A DNA stretch of 64,000 nucleotides from Trichuris trichiura (lineage: Eukaryota > Nematoda > Enoplea > Trichinellida > Trichuridae): the NCBI GenBank assembly GCA_037903355.1, contig JBAJFE010000011.1, forward strand, positions 1,745,001-1,809,000, in the 5' to 3' direction. Shown here in pieces: positions 22,998 through 36,911 of the stretch. Each line of letters starts with the position of its first letter. Positions within the stretch are counted from its first letter, which is position 1. The notes below the pieces were generated by a model that saw only the letters and a list, made by a program, of their open reading frames with translations, made no database searches and had not been told where the DNA came from. The translations under genes were made by a program, and so were the position numbers.

Positions 22998-25900
22998 GTA
23001 TGTAGGCATTATTTGTTGGCTAAGAAATAAACGCGACAAGTCAACGGTTGACTGAGAACAGCAAACAGCCAATTCTCACTGCCGGTTGAACGCGATGTAT
23101 TAATAGTAAGATTATGCTGTTCGACAAACTATTTCCTTGGAAATGCTGTTTGCCGCGGTATAATGTTTACCATATGTCGTTGGAAACAGTGCTTTTGACC
23201 AGTTTCCATTCTATTTCGTTGTGTTGATTCACGCCATGTTTATACGAAATCCCATTGCCGAGTGTCGGCACAAGGCGCCATAACACTTCTTTTGCTTCTT
23301 ATGGATTCGGGTAAGTATTATGTTCTGATCATTTCAGTTAGCACAGTTTTATATATATGCGCATGTGGCTTCGCCCGCGCAGCGTCTTGGACGAAGAGAA
23401 ATTTTCAAAAAGCATTGCGTAAGCGTATTTTGAATTTAGGCTAACTCGAGCCGGCTGTGCTTGTGTACAATGCATGCAGCTAGCTGTTGCGTGTCGGGGC
23501 CCATTTGTTAGAAAGCAGTTTCAATTTTATTGTTGCTTCAGGGTGTTTCACCTTCAAAACAATTTCTCTTCAGTTCTCCCGGGCGACGTAGTTTTGCCTT
23601 TGGAAGAAGCGTGTTTCAATTATATGCCTACAGTTAGCAAGGAGAGCGCATGACGGCAAGCGTGCTGTTATGCCTTCAGCTATTGTAGGTAAAAATAACC
23701 TCTTTCACTGAAGTTGTCGCCCATTAGGCAGCTGGTCCTTCGACTTTATATAATACCGTTGCTTCTTCAAAGGCGAACTGTGTTCAACGGCGGCGAATGT
23801 TGCACGACGATCCTATTTTTCCGACAGGTAGTCTTGACAATATTCGTCGCCGCCTACCTGTCATCTTCAAGCATGGCGACTCATCCGTTCGCACACGTAA
23901 GTGTTCTTGTTATTTATGCTTAAATTCAAGTTGAGCAGATTGGTTGGTGCCCCGTTTGCCATGCTGAGCAATGCAAGCTTGAATTGCTCAACGTAAATCC
24001 GCTGTCCGTTATGTTGACATGAAAACCCTTATGCAAACAGTACAATTACCTCGCCAACGCTAGTCGTTTTTTAAGCAACAAGGTAATATTTTAGCTCCAA
24101 TTTTGTTAACACGATGAAATCTTGCATTTTTGCCATTTCAATTTAAGGGTCGCTTAAGAAGCACCATTAATATCTCTTCACTTTATGTTTCTATAAGGTC
24201 TTCTCACTCGTTCGAATGGAGGAGTCGTTTTAGAATTAGAGAAGGGAAGGAAACGCGTTTTTATGCTAATTTGCTAATCTTGACGAAGAAAGGAATGGGC
24301 TAGTCGATATGTAAATTAAGTTAGAAATGCAAAGAGATAGCATGAAAGCGAAACGCTTAAAATCTTCCATTTCCGCCGTCTTGACGATACGATTATTCTT
24401 GAACCGCGACGAATGGCTTTGTCAATCCTGCATAGTTCTCAGCCTAAACGGTTAGTCGCACGTTGTTTTGAAATACCAATAAAAAGGATTTTGAATGAAC
24501 TAATCGTAATTATTATCTTTCCGCTGTTTAGCTGTACGAATAGCAAAAGCGGATTGGTTGTTAGTTTTGCAATTTTTCTAGTCGTCATAACTTACTAGAA
24601 ATTATAGCATTCTTGTTCTGACAAATGCAGTTATAAGTAGTTTGAAGTAGGTAAATGCTTTATGGAGGGATTAGAAGCATTTCTGCCTCGGTAGGCTAAA
24701 TATACTACTTGGTTCTGAGAGGTGGCGCCGAATAACTAACTTCAGCGCTGATATTGTGCCTATAAATGACTTTTTCAATTCCTGCACATGCCATCGATTC
24801 GTCCATTTCCATCACCCGCAATTTTCGAAATAAAAATGAAGCTTATTACGCTTGTCTGCTTAGCTATGCAAGAAATGGTCTCTTAACCTAAGTATCTTAG
24901 AGCGCTAGTTCGTTTATAAGGTGGTTCTGTAGCAAGTTTTCAAATTTCCATTTCGGCTTGCCTTTGAATTCTGTGTTCGGTATGTATGGTCATCCAGAGA
25001 GACTTCCCGGTGAAGTACAGCCGGCTCGATTTCAAGCAATCACTGACTGGCATTTCCAGACAGCCAGTTGAGAAATTCGCCGTTAACAATCCCCTTTGGC
25101 CGACGCACAGCTGCCTGTTTTGCTTGTTATCTCTCGATGGCGATTTTGGCCTTCCTGTTGTTGCTATTCATAATCTTTACTGCACGGTCAAGTGACAATG
25201 TCCAAAAGCAAAAGTTGGCTATGAAAAAGCGCTTTCTCTTACTAAGACGCTGTATACACGTTTTTTGAATAAGCAGTTATCTTATTGTACGCAGTGAACA
25301 TCTATGTTTGTCCTATGAAGGATGGACGACTGTCGTCCTTGATTAGATATATTAAACGTTCACCGCTGTGCTTTATCCGGTAAATAAAGATCAAGCTTGT
25401 TTGATCAGGTAAACTTTTCGTGATCACCCTGTATGCTTATCAAATAAACGCTCATCACGATTCTTTGACGCAGACATAGACGGCCGACCGCATGTTAAAA
25501 AGATGCACTCAATCATTGTTAGGCGCCTATAGGTTTTTATTGATGCATGCAACTTCCTTTCTTCGCTGCATTCAACCTTATGTTGGTTCAAAGGTCACGC
25601 CCACTAGATCCGATTTGTTCAGTTTGGGATGTCTTGAAGGCTCTGTGGATGGCTCCTTTGCCATCCGTTCGTATTGACCTTCGGCGTGATGTCCCCGAAT
25701 GGCACGAGCAGCCGGCACCGCCTTGCAGCTGAGGGTTCGATTGACCCGACGGGTTTTGTCCAATGGACCGCCAAGAGGCGTCCGATCACAAAATGCTCTC
25801 AAAGAGAGGCAGAGAACGGATGCTGTTGTCAGGATGGCAGGATTGCAGCAGTCGCGCTGCTCTCATGCCTTCATCCTCTAATAAACAAGTTTATTTGTTA

Positions 25901-26097
25901 ACCGTTCACACGGACGTGGCGCTTTGCGTAAATATAGCCGGCTGGCAGTAAGCGACCTTCGCAGTTCACGGCAACAATACGAAAGTCGGCTTGCCTTACG
26001 TGACGTTGCTGTCACTTTTTGTTTCCCACGATACGCGTTGCCCAATGCGGTTTCCTACTGATTGCATGTTCATTTGAACGATTTTTTTTCAATTCAG

Positions 26098-29000
26098 TTT
26101 CGAAATCGTCCAGCGAAGTTAGCCAACCGGAAGCGACGAGGCCTTGTAAGCCGAACGTTAACTGCGATTTCGACGCCTGGCAGCAGGTCTTATCTGGCGT
26201 AACACCAACGCGGGTGCCATATGGACAGTTCATCGACGGCGACAACGACGACCAAGTAGTAGCAGCAGCTACGCGGAATATCAACTGGTTTATAGCGACG
26301 TGTCACAATCGACTGAGGCAATTGGTGTCGAGACGTGCTTGTGCAGCGGACAACAACGACAACGTCGGTGCTGCTTGTTTTAAGGTTATACATTGCCCAT
26401 TTGAAGACAACACAACTACCGCCGCCGCCGTCGTTTCTTGTTCATTCACCAAGTCGGCTGATTGTAGCGCATGTGTAACTTCATTTCCATTGACTGACAG
26501 TGCTGCCAATCGAGCTGTCCTTTGTCGCACCAACAACAAGGAAGGTGAGACCGCCACCGTCGTTAACGACAGGAAGGTAGCTTTGTGTACCTCGTTCAAA
26601 GTCGATCAACCTGCGCCGTCTGTTGACATGGATATTGATCTGGACGGAGCAATACAGCGTTTCGAGCACTACTGTTCAATCTATTCGGACTCGCCATTGT
26701 CCAATTACACGTCCAAGCAACGGTTAAAACGTAAACCGAAGCAAAATGATGAACCCATTGAGGATAAGGAAGAATTGGCTAACAATACTTCCGCCCATTT
26801 GGTTACAGGTAAGCAAGATAACTTTTTCCAACCAACATGGCGCGAACCTAGCCAACGTGATTAATTGTCTATTGTCGGCCGACTATTTAAGGTATGTGAC
26901 CTAAAGAGTAGAAAAAAGGCGATCGGTCGTTGTTGTTTCTATGGAAATTGAAGCAAGAAAGACTCGACCGTCTTTTTCAGCTGCTCGGCTAATTCAATTT
27001 GCGCTCTTGCTCCGATTGGAGCACCTTCTTTCAATCGTAACTTTGTCAAGCAACAGATCAGCTTATCAACGCGGCGAAACATTCTTAAATGTCGTGCGCG
27101 TATTTTTCTTCTCCGCTTAATCATTGCCATGTGACGTGTTCGCCGACCGGCTGGCAGCGAGCGACGGTTGGTCATAAGATTTTTCAACTTTCTCAGCTCC
27201 TTGCAGCAGTCTGCTCGTGTGATTTGTCTGTTAGCCATATTTGGAGCGGCCCCTTCCTTCCTTCCTTCCGTGAAGTTTATTGGAACATTGGTTCGGTTAG
27301 TACGAATTTCACTCTTCATTTCTCATTACGCCAACAGTCTTTGCGGGACGTTGTTATCTCGCTGATATGATTATGTGATTTGTTTTTTCCATTCCTTATC
27401 TTTAGTTAGCTTTTAAAGGCATTTGGTTTCGGCGAATTAAGCGAGTTCCTTTTGCCAGCGCGGTCGTTTTGTTGCTAAACTTGTTTTGCTGCGTACAACG
27501 AGAATGCCTCAGGCTATTTTTGACGGATATTTATCGCTTACACATTATGCTTGCTTCAAGTTGGCAAGTTAGCGGCGTCGTTCTATTTGCGCCAGAAAAA
27601 TGATCCAAGCAAATCCTACGCGTTGAACGTTTTGAATTAAATGCGGACGGTTTAGCTTGCTTGCCGCTGCCATGAGCTGTTTTAAGCTCTTTAGCGCGTT
27701 GGAATTTAATAAAGCTGCGCAACGGCTGCCGATTGCACCTATAAAAAGCCAATGGCTTCTTTTCATGAACAGATGGTCAGCAGTGCCTATGGATAACGAA
27801 ATTATTTTCGTCTCGTTGGTTTTGTTGGTTTCCATAAGCGAGAATGTTCCAGCAACGCGTTAAAAGTTGTATATAGGCACGCAATTTTTTGAATACTGCT
27901 TTTCTTGAAGCAGTTAAAATTAGTGTTAGTTTTTCTGCATTTTGCAGCGGGTGCTATCCAAATGCTTTCCGTTTACGGTCCGACGTTTGACCAGCTTGTG
28001 TTAGCCCCCGAAGGACAGCGCTGCTTCATTGTGGGCCCGTTTCTCGAAAAACATGTTGCTTCCAACGCTAAACAAAACTTGACTCGCCGTGTGCGTGACA
28101 GCAAACGCAGGAAAACTCAATTATTCTGACGAATATTTCTTGTCTGTGATGAATGGAAATTTTTTCGCGTTCATTGCTTCATTGTTCAAAATTGCGCAAC
28201 GATATAGCAAACGACTGGACGCCACAAGTGTCGGCATTGTTCTTGGGCCCGGTTGTGCATGTGAAACGGTCATTTAATGTGCAAACATTGAAGACTCGCT
28301 GACTGAAAATGCTTGCAGAGCTGTCTCCAACAGATCCTCAATTCTTTATTCTCCGTGTGGTGTCTTGTTGTCGTTGTCGTCTGCTAATGTTAAAAAGTGC
28401 ACTTTGGTAAGCAACTTGACATGTGGTCGTCGTCTGCTTTGGCTGAAGAGGAATTAGGTTTGAATTGTTGCAGTAAGCTGCCTTACGGACTGCGTTACCT
28501 TAAGCACCTATCGAAAGATAACTTGTGACGAATAAGTGGCTTCCATCAGGTGGTGCAGTTCCGACTTCATTTTCTTGTTACTATGTCACCTCCATTGATG
28601 TACAAAACGTTCATTATCATAAGGCTTGGTAAGTCCCAATTCCCTTTGCAAAACGAAGTACGTTGAGCGCTTTGCAAAATTTCGCGTATAGTTTTTGCCT
28701 GAAGATCATAAACGAAAGAATTTAATTTGCTCAAAGTGCCATTCGGCGGGGCAATGTTACCTTCTCTTCAATGCCGTACCGCAACGTGCAATTGGATCGC
28801 TCTGGTGACATTTCCACTTTTAACTGTGTTCTCTATGCTCAAAATAGTTTGGTTACTCGCTGTGCCAGTCAGCATGCGCTCACTGGAGGAACTTATACGA
28901 GCTTATAAATGAGACTCCAAGTAAGCCGCTTCGATTTCTCTTCGCCAGCAGTCGAACAACGCGTACGAACCGCTTCGCATTCTTGTGGACGCACCCTGCA

Positions 29001-32000
29001 GGTCTCCCTTTGTCAACATGTAGTTAGTTTCCGTTACTGACTAGGCGTGGAAAAGCGGCCAAATCTAGTTGTCAACAGTCAACGCTGTCGTCTTAGGAAG
29101 ACTGTGCTATTATTATTGCCCAAACATGGCAGCGGCCAACAGTCAATTCATTTTGGCCTCGCTCCGCTCTCGACCTGGAGGGACAGAAATGAGGAGTGCA
29201 TTTCCATGATTGCTGTTTTGGCTTCTCTCTCTCTCTACCTGTTGCCGTTTGCATGTTGCGAAACCAGTTTCCTAGGCGGCCATTTCATTATTTCCAGTTG
29301 ACCTCCATTTCGCTTACGGCCTCTAGTAGTTGCCGTCCATTACTGGAAGAATAATGAATTTTTTATCCTTCTAAAAATGTTAGCATTTGTCGTTTGCTTT
29401 GTTGCGTACATTGCTTTTTATCCACTGAAAACCACTTGACGTAGAATCATGTTACAGCCGCGTGTGCGCGACCTGTTGACGATTGCAATGACGTTTAAAC
29501 GTTGCAGGCAACCGAGGCCGTCTTGCCGGCTTGGCAGTAGACGGCGCTAAGGACATTGATGACAAAAACAGAAAACTGGTCAACGAGCCGACAGTAGCCC
29601 GAGTTGACCGGATTGAGACAACAAGCGGCAATCCTGTAGTAGCGAGCACATCGAACGGTCACTACTCACCGGCAACCGATTCGTTACAACCATATTGTTC
29701 AGGTCACGCTTTGGCTTCGTCCACTGCTTCTTCGGGGCTTCGAGAGTCGTCCGAAAGAGCGAGGGTCACTGAACGAAATTCCCCGCATGCCACCATTAGG
29801 TTGGAGCAACCGGAATTGTCCGCTTCATTGCAGAACGAAGGTGGGCAATCTGATCAAATGGCTCAACCAAATGTGACCGTAATTCGCCATCGGGTGTACA
29901 TTTCTTCTGTCTCCGACGACGGGCGTACCGGTGCTGGTGGTGCCCAGTGGGCTGTTCCCAATTCTGCAAAACCGCCGCCCTATTTCTCCGCGACGCAACC
30001 AATGCAAAGACATACGGACGCCTTACATAGCGCACCTTATTGCAAAAGTCCTCGTCGATCAGCAGTCGTTGTTCAGACGCCGAAAGTAGAAGAAGAAACA
30101 GTACGCAGAGCAGTGGCTAGCCGCGGAAAGGTTGAACAACGTCATTATCCGGTGACTATACGATCTGAGGATATTGAAAAGCTATTGCAACCTATCAACT
30201 TTGCCGATACGAAGCAAGCGAGCGCTCAGCGTTTGCCGCCTAAAAAATTGACCGTATGCACCAATGAACAGCATTACTTGAGCGCTTATCAGAACTCAGA
30301 GACAGCGTCACCAAGCCTTACCTCGATTGAAGGGCCGTCGTCCAGGTCGACTACACCGGCGCAACGAAGTATGCATTCACCGGCGCAAGAATACCGACGA
30401 AAAGAGGAGGATGAGCGGGAATTATCAAGGTCAATTCGTCGCCATAAGTACAAGGCAAAAATTGATCGAGCCAAAAAGGAGTTTTTGGAGAGTCGCGCAA
30501 GCGTGTCCGACTTGTTCAAGAGCCGCGAGGAATTTGCAAAAAAGTTTAAAATTTCCATGGACGACATGGAAAATCAGATGCGCGATCCGGAACCGGCTCG
30601 CGGACCCTACATGGAGTATCTTTCCCGCAGCGGCAATTTGCACATTACGGCCAAGGACGTGCAGCCAAGGTACCTTCCTCCGAGGTCTAAGTACGATCGC
30701 CTTCATCGGGAGATGGTCGATCGAGCCGAAAAGATGTGGGCCAACTATCAAAAACGCAAAGCGGACAGCAGACTTAATTTGTACGCTAGGTCAAGAGCCT
30801 TTAGCACTGGCTTCCTTGAAGCGGCTGCAGCCGAAGAGCAACTATCGCCTGGAAGCTATTTTCAGGTAAAAATTAGCCAAAAGTTTGAATACTTATACTG
30901 TATGCATGCTCTGTTTGTTTACTTAAAGACGGAGGAAACTGACTTGGACGAGGTGCATCAACATGGCGACGATGTATTCGAAACGACAGGTTCCTACTTT
31001 GCTAAGGAATGCCCCTCTCAGGAACATTACCGTGCCAGGAGTGCCGACTTTTTGCTGAGCAAAGCGAATCGAGAACAAGTGGAACCGCCGGAAAATCAGT
31101 TGCGTCGAGTTATGGGTGCCAGCGGCGCATTGGACTATGAGGACGAAAAGGACCGGAAGCTTTCCGAACATGAATTGCGCTTTAAAAAGTCGACCGAAAA
31201 ATTGCATTTGCCCGACTGGTATTTGCAGTCGAAGTATGCCGGCGATGGAAGCCAAGTGTCACCGCGAGGTGACTCGTTGAGCCACAAAGCATCCGGCGGG
31301 CTTGCCTATACGACAACAGAATTACCCGTATCCATACTGAAACCAGCAGTTTCGCCGAACGTGGCCACTCGTTCGGGACAACCGTGGACGTACGGTTTAC
31401 CATCACCTTCAAGAAGTACTGGCCGACTGTACTCGTCAATGCGCGACCGTAGACGCGACGGTCGAGACTTCAACATACCAGTTAATTTCTTCGACAAGTA
31501 CAAAGATGAAATTGAAGAATTACGTAAAAGTCGATCAGAGTTGAACAAAGCGCAGCAGGGTAGTCCGACGGTTTTACCTCCAAAGGCCGCGTCCATTCGT
31601 CCTCCACCGGGTGCTCTTTCCGTACCGGTAGCCGCGGTCAAACCAACGCAAATGCATATCACCGAAACGTATACAATTGAGAAGAAAATTGTTACTGTCA
31701 ACTCTCAGTCGAGCGCTTTTTCAACGGTCAGTCGGGAGACGACCACTACCGATCGACCCAAGGTGGCACCTCCAAAAGCTCCTCCGAAAGAGAAGAGTCC
31801 ATCGTTGTCGACAACCGTTTCCAAGACGAAAGGACCCGGATATACCGTATCAAAACCGCCGCCCAGTTGGAATATTCCAAAGCTGCGTGACAGCGTTGTG
31901 GTCGAAGTGCTTGAATCAGATGTTACTCCACGACCCGGTAAGTTTTCTGTTTAAAATTTTGACGACGCATTCTATCTTCTCATCTAGATTAATGCTTATA

Positions 32001-35000
32001 TGCTCTAAAAGTAATAGAAATGCTACCAGTTGACGAAACTGGAATGTTTATGCTGTATGCGTTGGGCAATTCTAAGTTTCTTCGATTAACTCGATGACGT
32101 CCATCAGCGAACTAGACGCAACGGTCGCCGTCACGAAAAATAGTTTTCTTCTTGGCGCAAATAAGGCGCCAACAATTCAGTCTGTTCATCCGCTTATTAA
32201 GAATGCGTTTGCAGAAATTATTGGCCGTAATCTAGTTTCCCTAATTGTAGTTGTTCTTTTGAAATTTTTCCTTTGTAATGCAGCGAGATTGAGCTTGCAG
32301 TGGGAAGGCGCAGGTTATTTCCAGTGTCTTATTCAATTGAAACAAATTTTAGGCGGAAGAAAGCAGTAGCGACAATGAAATTTAAGCGTTTAAACCATTG
32401 TTAACTCAAGTTTTCATTATTCGGCGGTTTAACCTTTTCCACTCCTGTTCTCGCAGTCAATTTCACCTTCGCATTCGGCCTGATAAATTTTATTTGCATA
32501 TCAGTTTATTTCTTAGTCCCTTTTTATTGTGAATATGATATCCTGCGTTCTTCTACCTTTATAAGGCGCTGTTCTGGTCTTATACTATCTTTGTTACAAG
32601 CTAGGCTTGCTTTGGAATGTTTTGGCGCATTGTAGATTAGACACCTACCGAGTTCGATGTCCGTCTAGCAGTAAAAAAATTGTTAAACTATCTACAAACC
32701 TAAAACCAGAAGGACTTATCGATTTAATTTTGACAGTAATAATGAGACCGACCGAATGCCGAAAGGCATTCAGTTTTGAACTTCTGCAATCGAGAGCAAG
32801 GATACCACGATATTATCATCATAATTCGTACCAAAGTTCGTACTAACATAGCCACTATTTTTGAGTGTAATATGCAAGCGTAGCAAAGGCGCGCCAGACG
32901 TGTTCTTACGGCCTTTGTCATTATCCGCGCATTTGCAGAGGTTTTCCTTTATTTTATTCTGCTTTTAGCCATTTCTTACCCGCTCAGTGGTATCCCTTCA
33001 GCTTCCATCGCAATTTATATTCTGTTGCGACAAGGCGAGCTGCTATGCTCATAACTACTCTTCTAGTTATTATTTTTCAAAATTGGCTTAAAACGGCGAA
33101 ATATCCAGTTAATCTATCATTAAGCTTGCATGGCTTTATAACAGACGATCGTAGATATTGTAGAAACAAAAATAGTCTTTAAAAAAGGAAGCGAAATCGC
33201 CTGCGGTACGTGTGCATTAGAAGTCACGCTGAGAGCATGCGGTCTTCTCAAAAGAAAAAAATGCCGTTTGGTTTGTTTTACCATCGTCCAATACTTTTTC
33301 TTTTTAAGTGGTTTCCACTTGTTCTTTAACGGGATTAGAATTCGTATAAAGAAAAAAAAGCATCATCCAGTACTGTACCTTGTTCATTGAGTGAATGAAA
33401 TTCGATGATTTGTCGCGGACAGAAGTGACTTAGCGCTTAGTAAATTGACCACTGAATGCATGCTACAATTATGCTTGCGAATAAACTTAACCCTTCGACT
33501 GCAGCGCGTTTACAAAGTAGGAAAAAGTCAAAGATGTCAGAAACTTTTTGCCTTTAGCCTATTGTCCATTTTGTTTACCCGGTCACCTCTTGCTATTTGG
33601 GGTTAAGCACTTGTGCTTATTTGCGTACATAAGTAGGGTTACAGTGCCGGCTCACGTTTTCCCTTTGCTTGTCGATTGTTGGCTCTTTCCAAAGGTCCAC
33701 CTAGACAACGGAATGTATTGGTAAACAGGATGAGATATGACCAGCGTTGCTGCTGCGCAAAGTTGGTCAGCGGACATCCGTGACGACTGGCGACCTGTCA
33801 CACATTTATACGACGAAATGATAGGGGCGGCACTTTTCTACTTAGCAGGTAGGCAGCGTAATAAAATCAGTTTGCTTGGAACTTTTTTCTTTCAATTTTC
33901 GCCGACCACTTTATCGGCTGCTTTGAAATTTCAGATGCGTCGGCCGGACCTGGATTCAGCAATTTAACGCTCGAAGAAGCATTGGATTCCATGCTTTCAT
34001 TGGTCGACGCGCCAAGACGTTCGGACAAACTGGAAAAAACGTTAGCGTCGTCGGATGCGCCAAAAATTCGACCTTTGACGCCCACTTCCTTCTATCGACC
34101 TGCTATTTTTGTCGACAATGAAAGACTTATGGAACGTTGCGCAAAAACTCCAAACCTTTGTCGCAAACTGCTACAGGTGGGCATGATTTCTAAGGTAAGC
34201 TAATTGCTTTTTTTGCTTTTTTTTAGAAGGAGACTGTATGGGTCCGTTGCAATAGCTGCGGTAGGATTGAGGAGATGGACAGCGCAAGGGGAAGGTACGT
34301 CAGCTGTCGTCATTGCTATACATACTATTGCGGCTATGGATGTCGCAGCGATGATTGGCAGGAGCATAAGCAGCTGTGCACGTATGCCCGAGTGAATACT
34401 GTCTGTAAAGAGGTGATTATCCGAGTGAAAAAAGATTTAGAAGTTCAAAGAAATATGTCTCTTGTTGCGCAACGTGGTTATGCTGACCGAGGTCGAGGAT
34501 CCGTGAATCTCCGCTTTTTACAACTCCAAGTGGCAAATCAGTATATCGCTCATGGTTGGCCAGCCATTGCTCACGACCGAAAGTGCCTTTCCTACTTGAC
34601 CATCTCTGATTTAATTGAATTGGGCAAAAGTGCCGATTTGATAGCCACCTGTCGCCAGTACAATCCGAAGGAAAAGTTCATCCTTAGTGTGAGCATTCTG
34701 GTAGAAATTGATCGAGTCCCACAAACGCCCAGTTCTCTTCACACCGCTGCCTTCCAATATGATCGCTCGTCCGCTATTGAATCTAAGCCATTTTCCCGAA
34801 TAGCCAATGGCCATCTTCAGACCCGGTCGCTGCCACCGTCACGACGTACGCGCCCGCCAGTTCTGCAACAGCAGCAGTCGGCATCCTCCGTGCTCAAGTC
34901 AGTGCTAAAATCGTTGGAGAACATTGCTCCTGACCAGCCGGAAATTGAATCGCCGCCTCGTCATTTTCGTGAGAGAAATGTTGATTTCAATCGTACAAAT

Positions 35001-35111
35001 CAAATGCGGCATACCATTGGCAGCGGTGGACAACAAACGAGCAGACGCCATTTTTGGCCTGCCAGTGTCCAACTGGCATTTGCTAACGACGTGGATGAAA
35101 CGGAAGTTTAA
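26098..35111 (+). CDS. ajm-1: Apical junction molecule (AJM-1) homologue
   Basis: AJM-1 is a coiled-coil protein of nematode epithelial apical junctions, working with DLG-1. Supported exons: 26,098-26,808; 29,508-30,865; 30,929-31,937; 33,771-33,848; 33,935-34,194; 34,227-35,111. Junctions are phase 1 or 0 and all are frame-compatible. The middle is a long disordered region rich in Ser, Pro and charged residues, with helical RRHKYKAKIDRAKKEFLESR, KLHLPDWYLQSKY and NFFDKYKDEIEELRKSRSEL. The C-terminus has a MYND-like zinc finger (C-x2-C ... SCRHCYTYYCGYGC ... DDWQEHKQLC) followed by the conserved VNTVCKEVIIRVKKDLE, GRGSVNLRFLQLQVANQY and YNPKEKFILSVSILVEID, diagnostic of AJM-1/AJM1. The intron 30,866-30,928 is 63 bases, a multiple of three, and has no stop codon, so it could be retained. 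The exact acceptor at 33,771 is the weakest. The 5' end lies upstream and is unresolved. Confidence 0.85.
26939..27238 (-). CDS. Hypothetical 99-residue basic protein, antisense within an ajm-1 intron
   Basis: Intact minus-strand ORF (MANRQITRADCCKELRKLKN to the stop at 26,939), lying wholly inside the 2.7-kb ajm-1 intron 26,809-29,507. It is very rich in Arg/Lys (for example MIKRRRKIRARHLRMFRR), has four cysteines, and ends in a predicted helix (IELAEQLKKTVESFLLQF). The composition looks like a nucleolar or RNA-binding protein, but I recognise no family. The frame stays open upstream of the ATG. It may be a nested gene or a chance ORF. Confidence 0.3.
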   Translation of the reverse strand: MANRQITRADCCKELRKLKNLMTNRRSLPAGRRTRHMAMIKRRRKIRARHLRMFRRVDKLICCLTKLRLKEGAPIGARAQIELAEQLKKTVESFLLQFP

Positions 35112-35560
35112 TTTGTTGCAATTATTAACAATAGTCATTTGACTACACGTTCAGTGCCAGGAATAATAAGTAATTCCGCATATGCGACTGCGTTAAAAAC
35201 ATTGTAAAAGAGGTTAGTTAACTTTTGTTTCTCGTTGTATAAACAATTTTTATTTTTCTGTGGTAATGTGCTCTTTTCTTTAATGCACCGCGGGAAATCG
35301 AAAAAGAGGTTACTGTAAGCTTAACATCGCGCGACCAATTGTGGCAAAATCGGAAATTGAAGCGTTAAAAAAATTATGCAAATTATTATTATTAAGCTAT
35401 GCCATTGATAAAGTCCCATCTTAAAAGTGACGCTGAAAATAGCACGGCTGTTTTTGCTGCCCAGCGAGTCGTTGCTTATTTTCTGCTTAAGGCCAACTGT
35501 TGTCCCGTTATGTCAGTTTACTTATTATTTTTAACTAGTACGTATATGACAGACTTAGTA

Positions 35561-36911
35561 TTAATAGCTTGTCAGTAGAACTGGATGCCAAGAGACAATT
35601 GCTTGAAGTATTAATGCGACCAACGGTAGCGCGGCTGTGATACTGACCACTGCGGCTGAACTGCGTATCGCTGAAATAGATACATGTGATGTTACGTGGC
35701 TCTTAACGTCTGTGATGTTTTAAGTAACTGGTCGCTGTTTATAAGAAAAGCTTTGGAATTTTACCCTCTTAAGGTAAACATTCCTAGTAAGCATCTAAGA
35801 CGTGGGATAGTGGCTGAAATGTTTTACCTATTTCGCAGAAGTTTCCAGTAAAGCCAGGATCACATTTACACTTGAAGTCGCGCAACTTGTTTTCACATTT
35901 TCCATGATAACTGCAAGTCACCTGCTCGCAATCGTTCTCCGAATCTGTTTTGTAGAAAACTTCCACTGTTTGAGAAGCGGCGACGGTTTGCTGCTTTATA
36001 CAAACCTTCCTTGCATTCCGTTCCTGTGCTTCCCGGAAGACATGCGCACGAGGCTTCTCCTTCGTCATTCATAAAGCATATCCCATTGCTTGAGCAACTG
36101 TTTTTTTTACACTTGTTCTCCCCTGAATTTAAGCGTCAAAGCGTATAGGTTGTAGCGTTGAAGAATCAACTTATTCGCTGCTAAGTGTCGCGAGGATTCG
36201 CGCAGCTTGTAACTTACTTTCTTTACAGAATGGTCCTTCCCATCCAGCGTCGCAGCGGCATTTACGGCCGTCAGGATTACAGTGCTCTAATTTGCTACTT
36301 TTGCATAGCACCCGAACAGCGCCATCATGCGTCTTGCATGAATCTATACTTTCAGTATTGTCTTTGTTCAAGAAGCTGCACATAGGCAGGTTTTTGGAAT
36401 TAACATTTTTATAAGCACTTGGCAGTGCTTCTGGAGTCATTGCAGTTTCGTTAACATCGCCCGAAGTCATGTTCATTGTTATGATGGTAGTAAGGGTACT
36501 TTCTTCTTGTTTGACAGCTTTTTCTATAAGTCTCCAAGGGAGAATAGCGACGCCCTCTACTTTGTTTGTTTCGTTTTCTTTCTCTTCCATGTCCACTGGT
36601 CGCGGATGCAGCATTTTTCCATTGGGAAGATCGTCACACGTTGCAATTGCTTTATCTAAAATGTCAATTTCGTCTGTTGTGTAATAGTTAACGGCAAGCC
36701 ATGTTTTGCAAATGTTTGTATCGTTTACACCATCCCATCCCATTTCCAGTGGACATTTAACCTCAGCATCACTCTGCACCGATGACAAATTTAGTAGGAA
36801 AAGCAACAGCGTAAACAACAAGTATGAGGCCGTTCTTGTTGATTGAATAAAATGGCTACGAACTGTTGGAACAGATGGATTGTACTTGTTTATGCTTACA
36901 GGTCGGTTCAT
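35561..36911 (-). CDS. Surface/secreted EGF-domain protein with hydrophobic C-terminus (paralogue A)
   Basis: Four exons joined (36911-36218, 36122-36006, 35944-35828, 35670-35561), all in phase 1, encoding about 345 residues. It opens with a signal sequence (SYLLFTLLLFLLNLSSVQ after a 29-residue lead). An N-terminal region follows, with CPLEMGWDG and spaced cysteines that I cannot assign firmly; a degenerate C-type lectin-like fold is possible. Then come three EGF modules: the first ends CRCDAGWEGPFC, the second spans CKKNSC to CACLPGSTGTEC, and the third spans CEQVTCSYHGKCEN to CKCDPGFTGNFC. The last exon encodes a hydrophobic tail (SITAALPLVALILQAIVSW then HPVLLTSY), which suggests a GPI signal or a transmembrane anchor. 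It is divergent from a paralogue at 38,931. A minus-strand AATAAA at 35,249-35,254 could end the transcript. Confidence 0.78.
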
